From NCBI GenBank assembly GCA_015055965.1, contig SVHG01000014.1, positions 1-60,668 of the forward strand: DNA of 60,668 bases, given 5' to 3'. Shown here piece after piece: positions 48,006-55,969 of the stretch (positions are counted from its first letter, which is position 1; each line of letters starts with the position of its first letter). The DNA is from Clostridiales bacterium. Lineage in GTDB: Bacteria; Bacillota; Clostridia; Christensenellales; Borkfalkiaceae. The position numbers and the translations under genes are program-made. Under the pieces are notes generated by a model that was not told the origin of the DNA, did no database searches, and worked only from the letters and a program-made list of their open reading frames with translations.

Positions 48006-50075
48006 CTATTTACTTTTCTCTAACTCAAAGAAACGAGCAACTAACCCACTTTCAAAATTTATTTTTAAACCATCATTAGTCGATAAAAATTTTGTTGATG
48101 AATTTTTAGGGTAAGCAACGCTTACGTTTGATATTTCCTTACCCAAAATAGGAATAGTTATTTCCATCGCTTGTGAATTAAGATTCCATACCGCTAAATA
48201 AATTTTATTTTCGGTTTCAAATCCACTAGCCACAATAGAATCTCCAATTTTAGCAAATCCCAAGGGGAAATATGGCATAGCGGATTTCTTAACCTCTGTT
48301 AAGGAATTATAATAGTTTACACCTTCTTTTACAAGATCAAACTGTTCATCCGTCAAAAGTTCCAAGTGGCTTGCAAGGTGCATTCTTCCAAGAAAACTAT
48401 TTATCATATTCATTACGATTTTATCTTTGCTAACGTTTTCTTGCACCCACTCTTTTGTATAATTAAAGTTTAAATCAAGCCCCCCGTTTTTAGCAACCGG
48501 ATAACTCCATACGGCAGCCTGTTCAGGCAAGACGGCTGATAAAATGTTACCAGCTATGTAAGGATATTTTAAATAATCTATTTGATCAGAGGTGGAAACT
48601 ATTGAAAAATGTGAAAGAGTGCTGTAATCCATACGCATTCCGCCGGAAGAACAAGCCTCAAATAACACTTGCGGAAAGCGACAACGAATCTCATCAACCC
48701 ATTTTAGATATGCTTTTGCACACGCTTCCAAACCTTCGCCGGCACAAAACGCCAAATAATCCGTGCCAACGCCACAATCTTCATTATAATCCATTTTTAT
48801 GTAATCCGCACCGTAATCTTCAACCATTCGGCGAATAGTTTCACTCATATATAAGCGGACTTTTTCATTTCTGTAATCAAGAAAATATCTACCCATTACG
48901 GCTATTCTTCGACCATTACGCTGCATAAAACAGCTATCATCGTAAAAATCAAGCATTTCTTGACACTTAACGCCAACAATTTCAGGTTCTATCCAAAGCC
49001 CTGCCTTTAACCCGAGCGAACGAATATAATCAGTAGTTTTTCTTACGCCCTCAGGAAATCTTTTTTTACTTTCCTTCCACTGCCCAACGTATGGATAAAT
49101 TATATCTCCGTCTTCCTCGTTGTGCCAACCGCAATCAATAACGTAATATTCCACCCCGGCTTTGGCAACTACGGGTGCAATTTTTTCCGTTTGAAGTGCA
49201 TAAGGGCTATCCCAAGAAAGATGCATATATTCGTTAAAAATAGTTGGCAAATTATTATCTGCTTCACATTTACCCGCTATGTAACGGCGGTATTTAGTCA
49301 TTTCGCCTATGACGTCATTCAACGTCTTGCCAAACGATAAAGCAACTGACGGCGTTCGATAAACCTCACCCTTTTTTAATGATTTACTCCAACCACCAAA
49401 AGGCAAATTTGCTCCGCCAAGGTATAAATAATAATCCCCCTGTTTGTCCGCGATTTCATAATACCAAGAGGAATTGCTTTCAATTTGGAACATCAAGCAT
49501 TTATTTTCAGCAACGTTCTCAATAATGCCCTGCGGTAACTCTTCTTTTGTTGACCAACTGCCAATATTGGCAAAGGCAATACGTTTTTGGCTTTCATTGT
49601 TTGCACAAAATAAACCCAAATCTTTAAAAGAAAATTTTCTTGGTTGACATTCAGCGTGATGACTTTGAATAAAACGCGTGAAATATAAATCTTCCGCACC
49701 ATCAATACCATTTTCACTAAAACCTGTCAAAACAAAAGAGGACACTTCTTCCAAAACAATTTCTTTATCCGCAACATTTTTCACTTCCGTGTAAATTCGC
49801 ATAAATGAACCGTTTGAGTATGCGTTAAAAACTGTTTTTACTTCTACTAAATCCGATTGTTGCACGATTTCCAAATAATCTTCCAACTGCGTATGTGAAA
49901 CAAAACGCAAACGAGCGCCTTCTGATGAATTCGCCATTTTCACACCCATGTGCGTATCTTTATTTTCTCCGCATACTTGCACTTCTGCAAAAATCTTTCT
50001 CTCGTTTTGAACAGAAAGCAAATATATTCTCTCGTCTTCTATTTCAAATTGTAAGTTGCAAAACGTGATGTGCAT
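48006..50075 (-). CDS. GH36 alpha-galactosidase
   Basis: The start at 50075 (MHITF) follows GAGG by 9 nt; the in-frame GTG at 50090 lies in that ribosome site. 689 residues without a signal peptide, so cytosolic. The N-terminal beta-supersandwich spans ~1-265. The barrel holds YYVIDCGWH (~300), GLKAGLWIEPEIV (~343), DYIKMDYNED with the nucleophile Asp (~425) and STSDQIDYLKYP with the acid/base Asp (~490). GH36 enzymes release alpha-galactose from raffinose-type or galactomannan oligosaccharides. Transcribed alone, next to two sugar ABC loci. Confidence 0.9.
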   Translation of the reverse strand: MHITFCNLQFEIEDERIYLLSVQNERKIFAEVQVCGENKDTHMGVKMANSSEGARLRFVSHTQLEDYLEIVQQSDLVEVKTVFNAYSNGSFMRIYTEVKNVADKEIVLEEVSSFVLTGFSENGIDGAEDLYFTRFIQSHHAECQPRKFSFKDLGLFCANNESQKRIAFANIGSWSTKEELPQGIIENVAENKCLMFQIESNSSWYYEIADKQGDYYLYLGGANLPFGGWSKSLKKGEVYRTPSVALSFGKTLNDVIGEMTKYRRYIAGKCEADNNLPTIFNEYMHLSWDSPYALQTEKIAPVVAKAGVEYYVIDCGWHNEEDGDIIYPYVGQWKESKKRFPEGVRKTTDYIRSLGLKAGLWIEPEIVGVKCQEMLDFYDDSCFMQRNGRRIAVMGRYFLDYRNEKVRLYMSETIRRMVEDYGADYIKMDYNEDCGVGTDYLAFCAGEGLEACAKAYLKWVDEIRCRFPQVLFEACSSGGMRMDYSTLSHFSIVSTSDQIDYLKYPYIAGNILSAVLPEQAAVWSYPVAKNGGLDLNFNYTKEWVQENVSKDKIVMNMINSFLGRMHLASHLELLTDEQFDLVKEGVNYYNSLTEVKKSAMPYFPLGFAKIGDSIVASGFETENKIYLAVWNLNSQAMEITIPILGKEISNVSVAYPKNSSTKFLSTNDGLKINFESGLVARFFELEKSK

Positions 50076-50574
50076 TATAAAAAACCTCACACTTTCTCAA
50101 TACTCGTTTTCATTACAAGCGTATAATTTTTTTTATTCCGCGCTTTGTAACGTAATACTTATTTTTTACCAAATTTGATAAAAATAAGTTCCACTATTTT
50201 TTTATATTATAATACATTGCCACACAAAAATCAAATAATTTCAACACAATCTCTTCAAGTTAATTCAACTAAAAAATATTCACCGTGACACTTACCAAAT
50301 ATTTATTTCATTCAGATAATCCCTTTTTCATTTCTTTTACAGTAACTAATTTTTTAAAAAATTCTTCTTTGCAGTCAATTCTGCTATGCAGATATTTTTT
50401 ATGCAATTTTTATCTCTTTTCACACGTTTAATCATCTCCGCAACGCACCTTGTAAGTTAAATTCATTTGGTTTGCTTTTTCCACAAATAAGCGTCTAATC
50501 GTGTGATTTCTTTTCAACTATTCTGCCTGTTTTTTATTACAATATTTCAAGAAAAAAGTTTACAAAAATACAAA
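50076..50574. other. Long AT-rich gap upstream of the alpha-galactosidase gene
   Basis: No gene is supported. It must contain the galactosidase promoter. TTTACCAAATTTGATAAA (50165-50182) is an 18-bp near-palindrome about 90 bp before the start and might be a repressor operator, but this is weak. The rest (50230-50570) is low-complexity pyrimidine-rich sequence, possibly decayed coding DNA. Confidence 0.3.
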
Positions 50575-50652
50575 AAAGTGCCGATATAGGTCGGTTAATT
50601 GCACATTTTGGTGCAATTAACTGCAAGCGGATGCTTGCTTTATCAGCACTTT
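50575..50652. terminator. Conserved-loop hairpin with inserted inner hairpins, member G
   Basis: The outer arms AAAGTGC (50575-50581) and GCACTTT (50646-50652) and the core ATATAGGTCGGTTA match member F. Between the core and the closing ATCA lie ~44 extra bases that form two hairpins: GTTAATTGCAC/GTGCAATTAAC (11 bp, perfect) and GCAAGC/GCTTGC. It reads as member F with an insertion in the loop. Confidence 0.6.
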
Positions 50653-50717
50653 CATAATAAATAGCAATTGTGTTTTTTATAACTATAAAACACAAAACCT
50701 TTTTAAAAATAAACAAA

Positions 50718-50759
50718 ACACACCCTGAACGCAATAAGCTTCTTGGGTGTGTTTTTTTG
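50718..50759 (-). terminator. Terminator of the starch operon
   Basis: AACACACCC (50718-50726) pairs with GGGTGTGTT (50746-50754), with A/T runs on both sides. It lies just after the stop of the amylase gene on the minus strand. Confidence 0.65.
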
Positions 50760-50772
50760 ATTGTAAGTTGTT

Positions 50773-52368
50773 TTAATTAAGTGCAAAAACTGCGGTACAG
50801 TAACCGGGAACTGTAACCTGATCACCGTTTACAATGGGCTTTCCGTCAAGCACTGATACGTAATTATTTAAGGTTGCGCCGGGTAACGTAAAAGTTGCAT
50901 CCTCTTGTAAGAATGAAAGATTATGAACAAGAGCAATACTCTTACCGTTATAGGTTATTTTCCAAGCACAAACATCACTTATACCGGTGTTTATTACCTG
51001 CATTTCGCCCCTACCGATTTCCGGATTTTCCGCTCTTAAACGAATAGCCATACGGTAAACGTGAAGAAGTGATTCATAATCACCAACTTGGAAGTTTACA
51101 GGATCGCAAATTTGATCCATCCAGTCCGCATTAGCAGGGTTTTTACAGTTACCGGAAGTGCTCCAAAGCATAGCAAGTCTTTTATTTTCATCTATACCAG
51201 AACCAAGCATACCTATTTCTTCACCATAATAGATAAAGGGCGAGCCCGGCATAGTAAGATAAACTAAAGCTGCCATTTTAGCATTATCAAAATTACGGCG
51301 AAGAGCACCGAATGCTCTATCGTTATCGTGATTAGTGATAAAGGGTGAATCCACAGCATTAGCATTATGACTCTTAATATCTTTATTCCATTCAACTACC
51401 CACTTAGAGAAGTTTTCAGGTGAAGAAATACCTGCACCGCTATTTAATAAAGCAACGATTTTACCGGTAGTATTACCTGCAACGTAGTTAAACACGCTAG
51501 TAAAACCTGCATCATAATACATTTTAATTTCGCCACCGCTGGACCAAATTTCCGCAACGGTATAGATATCGCCGTGCTTTTCTTGCAAATAATCGTTAAA
51601 CCATTTCCAAAACTCAATATTTTTATCAATAGTTCCGTAAACGTGCTTAGCCGCATCCAATCTAAAGCCTTCAGCACCCTTTTCAATCCAAAAATCGGCA
51701 ATCTTTTTAACTTCTTCTCTTAGTGAGGCACTGTTCATGTTAAGATCGGGCATACCGCTCCAGAAAACACCTTCGTAGTAAAGATTAGTACCTATTTGAT
51801 GATAGCCGTTTATCTTTTGATTTGAATACACGTACCAATCCTTGTAAGGTGAAGAAGTGCCGTACATATTAGCGCCCTTTGACTCTATAAACCAAGGATG
51901 TTGAGAGGAAGTATGATTTAAAACTAGGTCTACGATAAGCTTAATATCCCTTTTTTTACACTCTTTTGCAAGCTCTTCAAAGTCCGCCATAGTGCCATAA
52001 GCAGGGTCTATTGCATAATAATCGGTAACGTCATACTTATGGTAAGTTGGTGAAGGACAGATGGGCATAAGCCAAATACCCGTAATTCCCAAATCGTCAT
52101 GAGTATCATCATTGCCGTCGTTTAAATAATCAAGCTTATTTATAACACCGCGCAAATCCCCCGTTCCGTCGCCGTTGCTATCAGCAAAAGCACCAACGAA
52201 AATTTCATAAAACACGCGATTGTTATCATCAACGTGAACAACCTCTTTGTATTCGTACGGATCGCCGTCATCTACAACAGGCGGAGTGGAAGAAGATTCT
52301 TCATCATCACAGCTAAAAAGCATAAAACAAGCAATTAAGCTTAAAATTAAAGATAGAAATTTTTTCAT
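50773..52368 (-). CDS. GH13 alpha-amylase-type lipoprotein
   Basis: 531 residues. Lipobox LFSC gives Cys20, so it is surface-anchored. GH13 regions: DVTDYYAIDPAYG (~113-125), DLVLNHTS (147-154), GFRLDAAKH with nucleophile Asp238, VAEIW with acid/base Glu273, and NHDND with Asp348. The C-terminal beta domain ends at ~531. The DSNGDGTGDLRG segment near 63-74 is typical of amylases and oligosaccharide hydrolases of Bacillota. It splits alpha-1,4-glucans outside the cell for the ABC importer encoded upstream. Last gene of the operon, 9 bp after the MalG-type permease. Confidence 0.9.
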   Translation of the reverse strand: MKKFLSLILSLIACFMLFSCDDEESSSTPPVVDDGDPYEYKEVVHVDDNNRVFYEIFVGAFADSNGDGTGDLRGVINKLDYLNDGNDDTHDDLGITGIWLMPICPSPTYHKYDVTDYYAIDPAYGTMADFEELAKECKKRDIKLIVDLVLNHTSSQHPWFIESKGANMYGTSSPYKDWYVYSNQKINGYHQIGTNLYYEGVFWSGMPDLNMNSASLREEVKKIADFWIEKGAEGFRLDAAKHVYGTIDKNIEFWKWFNDYLQEKHGDIYTVAEIWSSGGEIKMYYDAGFTSVFNYVAGNTTGKIVALLNSGAGISSPENFSKWVVEWNKDIKSHNANAVDSPFITNHDNDRAFGALRRNFDNAKMAALVYLTMPGSPFIYYGEEIGMLGSGIDENKRLAMLWSTSGNCKNPANADWMDQICDPVNFQVGDYESLLHVYRMAIRLRAENPEIGRGEMQVINTGISDVCAWKITYNGKSIALVHNLSFLQEDATFTLPGATLNNYVSVLDGKPIVNGDQVTVPGYCTAVFALN

Positions 52369-52377
52369 AATAACACC

Positions 52378-53238
52378 TTAACCTTTAACTGCGCCTGCAG
52401 TTACGCCCTCTGCATAATATTTTTGCATAAATAGGAACAATGCCGTTATAGGTATAGAAATTACAACTGCGCCGGCACAGAAGGGAAGATACCATTCACT
52501 TATAGATTCACGCTCCAGCATAGACCAAAGACCTACTGAAACGGTGAATAAATCACTCTTACCCTGCATAATAAAGGATGCAAAAATGAAGTCCGTCCAA
52601 GGAGCAAGGAAGGAAGTAAGAACGGTGTAAATAATCATTGGCTTAGATAGCGGAATGGTTATTTGCCAAAAAATTCTAAATCTGGTTGCGCCGTCTATCA
52701 TAGCAGCTTCATCCAACTCTTTAGGAATAGTATCAAAGAAGCCTTTACAAATATGGTAATTGAGTCCTGCCCCGCCCGAATAAACTAAAACAAGTGCCAC
52801 TAGGCTTTGGTTAAGGTTTAAAAGCTTTAAGATATGATATATTGCAATCATACTCATAAAACCGGGGAACATACCCAAAATTAAGGCAATATTCATTATT
52901 GTTTTACGCATTTTAAAGCGCATACGTGAAAGGGCAAATGATGAACAAAGCGTAAATAAAGTAGACAGTATGCAAGAAAAGATTGCAACCGTTAAAGTAT
53001 TGGTACACCATAAAACGAAATTTCTTTCCTTATTGGTAAACAACTTAACGTAGTTATCAAAGCCCAATTGCTTAGGCCAAACGTATTTAACGAAAGCACC
53101 GCCTTCTAATCTAAAGGATGAAAGAATTAGCCAAGCAATAGGCAATAACCAAATGATTGAAAGAACTGTTAAAATAATATAAACAGCTACGTTGCTTGCA
53201 ATTTGGCTTCTACGTAAACTCTTAGTCTTTTCGCTCAT
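52378..53238 (-). CDS. Maltodextrin ABC transporter permease (MalG-type)
   Basis: 286 residues with six membrane helices and the EAA loop DEAAMIDGATRFRIFWQITI (~176-195). It ends EGVTAGAVKG, as in MalG proteins. Its start overlaps the stop of the MalF-type gene by 4 bp, indicating coupled translation. Confidence 0.9.
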   Translation of the reverse strand: MSEKTKSLRRSQIASNVAVYIILTVLSIIWLLPIAWLILSSFRLEGGAFVKYVWPKQLGFDNYVKLFTNKERNFVLWCTNTLTVAIFSCILSTLFTLCSSFALSRMRFKMRKTIMNIALILGMFPGFMSMIAIYHILKLLNLNQSLVALVLVYSGGAGLNYHICKGFFDTIPKELDEAAMIDGATRFRIFWQITIPLSKPMIIYTVLTSFLAPWTDFIFASFIMQGKSDLFTVSVGLWSMLERESISEWYLPFCAGAVVISIPITALFLFMQKYYAEGVTAGAVKG

Positions 53239-54635
53239 TGGAATTCCTCCTCTCTCTTAACAGAAGCAGACATATTGTAGGTAATAAGCGATAATGAAGC
53301 GGAAATAACGAACATTAAAATACCTATTGCCGACGCAAGGTTATACATCTGCTGATTTAATGAAAGCTTATACAACCAAGTAATTAAAAGGTCCGTTTCG
53401 CCTGCATAGTACAAGCTTGAGGTAAGCGGATTTCCGCCCGATAGCAAGTAAATTACGTTAAAGTTGTTAAGGTTACCTATGAATTGAGTTATGAGATAAG
53501 GGGTTGTAACGAATAACATATACGGCATAGTAATTTTAACGAACATAATAAAGGGGGACGCCCCGTCTATTTTTGCGCTTTCGTACAAAGAAGCGGGAAT
53601 ATTCATTAAAATACCCGTTGTCATTAACATAGTGTATGGAATACCAACCCAAAGGTTAATAACTATTACCGTTATTTTTGCGGTTAAACCGCTACCCGTA
53701 AAGAACTTAATAGGTTCAAAGCCCCATTGAATTAAAAGTTGATTTACTATACCTTCATCTGCCAAAATTTTACTCATTAAAAGCAAGGTAACGAATTGAG
53801 GAACGGCTATCGTGGTTACAAAAATCGTTCTCCACATCTTTTTAAATCTAATACCCTTCTTATTTATTAAAAGAGCCAAAATCATGCCGAAAATATAGTT
53901 TAAGAAGGTAGCGCAAATTGCCCAAATAATGGTCCAAATAAGTATTCTTGTAAAGGTAGCAGAAATAGAAACTGCGCCCGTTGCACCAAAATTAAAAATT
54001 TCCTTAAAAATGCTAAACCCATTCCAAGTAAATAGGTTTGCAGGGGGAAGATGCGCCCTATCAAAATTAGTAAACGCAAGCAATATCATCGTTATAAGCG
54101 GAAATACCGTAAAGGCAAGCACGCCAATTGTTGGTAACGCTAATATTGTTACGTGGAAATTCGAATTTAAATAAGTTTTTAGTTCACTTGTAAAGGATAT
54201 AGGTGGCTCACCTGCATCTGCACGAAGCTTTGCTTTATAACAGTCCACAACAGAGCGCATCCAAAGATACACGAAGAAAAAGATAACGCCAAAAATTAAA
54301 ACGTTAAAAAGCAATATTTGAAAAGAGTTATGCTTGTATGCGTAAATGGGAATCAAATCGCCAAAGAATTCTTCATAGCCGACTATAATTTCCGCAACAG
54401 TACCAAGCGAACCCAATAATCCTAAATAATATCCCGCAAAAAGCACTATAAATAGCACGAATGCCACTTCTACGAGTAAATAAATTATTCCTTTAATAAC
54501 CTGACCTTTTAAAATAAGACCAAGCCCCATAAATAAGCAAGAAAGCCAAACTAGAACCCCACCCTTGCATATAGATTCCCATAGCTGAGCAAATAAACTA
54601 GTTTTCTTTTTTACTCCTATAGTAGTAGTCGCCAT
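53235..54635 (-). CDS. Maltodextrin ABC transporter permease (MalF-type, extended N-terminus)
   Basis: 466 residues, longer than the usual ~300. The extra N-terminal part (~25-130) holds two or three membrane helices, then a loop (~135-165) and the standard six-helix permease core with the EAA-type loop YESAKIDGASPFIMFVKITM (~348-367). Bacillota MalF/GanP-type permeases often carry such an extension, like E. coli MalF. It partners with the MalG-type protein. Confidence 0.88.
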   Translation of the reverse strand: MATTTIGVKKKTSLFAQLWESICKGGVLVWLSCLFMGLGLILKGQVIKGIIYLLVEVAFVLFIVLFAGYYLGLLGSLGTVAEIIVGYEEFFGDLIPIYAYKHNSFQILLFNVLIFGVIFFFVYLWMRSVVDCYKAKLRADAGEPPISFTSELKTYLNSNFHVTILALPTIGVLAFTVFPLITMILLAFTNFDRAHLPPANLFTWNGFSIFKEIFNFGATGAVSISATFTRILIWTIIWAICATFLNYIFGMILALLINKKGIRFKKMWRTIFVTTIAVPQFVTLLLMSKILADEGIVNQLLIQWGFEPIKFFTGSGLTAKITVIVINLWVGIPYTMLMTTGILMNIPASLYESAKIDGASPFIMFVKITMPYMLFVTTPYLITQFIGNLNNFNVIYLLSGGNPLTSSLYYAGETDLLITWLYKLSLNQQMYNLASAIGILMFVISASLSLITYNMSASVKREEEFQ

Positions 54636-54672
54636 AATCGCAACCTCCTATAATAGTTATAAATAAGTAAAA

Positions 54673-54698
54673 CAAGGGAGACTTCACAGTCTCCCTTG
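54673..54698 (-). terminator. Intercistronic hairpin between binding-protein and permease genes
   Basis: CAAGGGAGACT (54673-54683) pairs perfectly with AGTCTCCCTTG (54688-54698) around TCAC, without a strong T-run. Hairpins here are typical of binding-protein-dependent operons, where they protect the upstream message and lower permease expression. Confidence 0.6.
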
Positions 54699-54710
54699 AA
54701 AAACAACAAA

Positions 54711-55952
54711 TTAACCTGTGATGGTTGCTATCATTAATTCTACTTGTTCAATAAGATCTTCTAAGGTTAGAATGGTCTTCTTTTCCATTTCTGTTCCAAG
54801 AGCTTCAGCAGGAGTCCAGAAGGTAGAAATTACGTTAGTTTGAGGATATGAATATTGCATTTGAAGTGATAATGCAGCAATTGCCTTATCGTTTAAAATC
54901 TTTTCGTTAGCAGCAGCTTGAACGTTGGTAGGAGCAAAGCCACGAACTTCATAACGCATCATTTGGTTTTCATAGTTAGTGATGAATTGAGCAAACTTCA
55001 TAGCTTCAACGGGGTTTTTGGTGGTCTTGTTAACGCCTATAGCCTTGAAACCGCCGAAAGAAATCATTTGTTTTTCTTCTTCGCCAATCTTAATGGTGGG
55101 AAGCTTAGCAAACTTAAGGTGTCCGTCTAAAGCTTTTTCAATGAAGTCCTTATTCCAAATACCGGTAACACCGCAAACGATAGAACCGTCGCTAAAACCG
55201 GTCTTTAAAACTTCATCGTCACCGGTAACAAAACCAGCGTGACTAGCAATACCGTTAGCAACGTTTGCAGCTGCAATAGCATCATCGGTTGCCCAACCGT
55301 TAAGAATTTGCTTGCCATCTTCAGAAACTTCCATAGTACCGCCAGCGGTTAGGAAGAATGAAGCAAGATACCAACCGTTAGAGATATCCATAAAGAATCT
55401 TTGGCTAGCAGAAACTTTACTTAAGATACCGTCCATAGTTTGAACGTCTTGTTCGTTTAATACTCTGTCATCATAGAATAAGAAGTAGGTGTTATCTGCA
55501 GTTGAGGGGAAGCCGTAAACCTTATCGTTTAAGCTAACTGCCGTCATAGAAGCAGGGGTATTTGCTTGAGCAAGAGCGCCGGCAAGGTTAGAAGGTACTT
55601 CGTAAAGCATACCTTGGTTAACCATATCGCGAAGTTGGTCACTGGGGAAAGAGAATACGTCCGCAGAGGTAGCAATATCGGTTGAAAGCTTGCTTATAAC
55701 GTCGGGTTCGCCAACAACACCAAACTTAAAGTTGTAGGTTTTATCGGGGTTAGCAGCTTCGTATGCAGCAGCCATTTCACCAAGCATAAATTGGTCGTCT
55801 TGAGCGCCCCAAACTAAAAGCTCGATGGGAGGATTCTTTTCGCCGGATTCCTTTCCGCCGGTAGAGTCTTTGTTTTCGTCGCAAGCAGCAACGCCTAGCA
55901 CGGTAATTGCACTTAAAGCAATACCTAAAACTTTGGTTAAAAATTTCTTCAT
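54711..55952 (-). CDS. Maltodextrin-binding lipoprotein
   Basis: 413 residues. Lipobox GVAAC gives Cys24. It is a family 1 solute-binding protein: IELLVWGAQDDQFMLGEMAA begins lobe I (~43-62), with KVYGFPSTADNTYFLFYD (~143-160) and SIVCGVTGIWN in the hinge/lobe II area. It should deliver maltodextrins released by the surface amylase and pullulanase to the MalFG pair. The gene lies 17 bp after pullulanase. Confidence 0.88.
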   Translation of the reverse strand: MKKFLTKVLGIALSAITVLGVAACDENKDSTGGKESGEKNPPIELLVWGAQDDQFMLGEMAAAYEAANPDKTYNFKFGVVGEPDVISKLSTDIATSADVFSFPSDQLRDMVNQGMLYEVPSNLAGALAQANTPASMTAVSLNDKVYGFPSTADNTYFLFYDDRVLNEQDVQTMDGILSKVSASQRFFMDISNGWYLASFFLTAGGTMEVSEDGKQILNGWATDDAIAAANVANGIASHAGFVTGDDEVLKTGFSDGSIVCGVTGIWNKDFIEKALDGHLKFAKLPTIKIGEEEKQMISFGGFKAIGVNKTTKNPVEAMKFAQFITNYENQMMRYEVRGFAPTNVQAAANEKILNDKAIAALSLQMQYSYPQTNVISTFWTPAEALGTEMEKKTILTLEDLIEQVELMIATITG

Positions 55953-55969
55953 AATTTTCTCCTTATATT

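Noticed and set aside
50230-50570. Possible decayed gene in the long gap before member G
   Set aside because: No frame longer than a few dozen codons with a ribosome site; composition is low-complexity.
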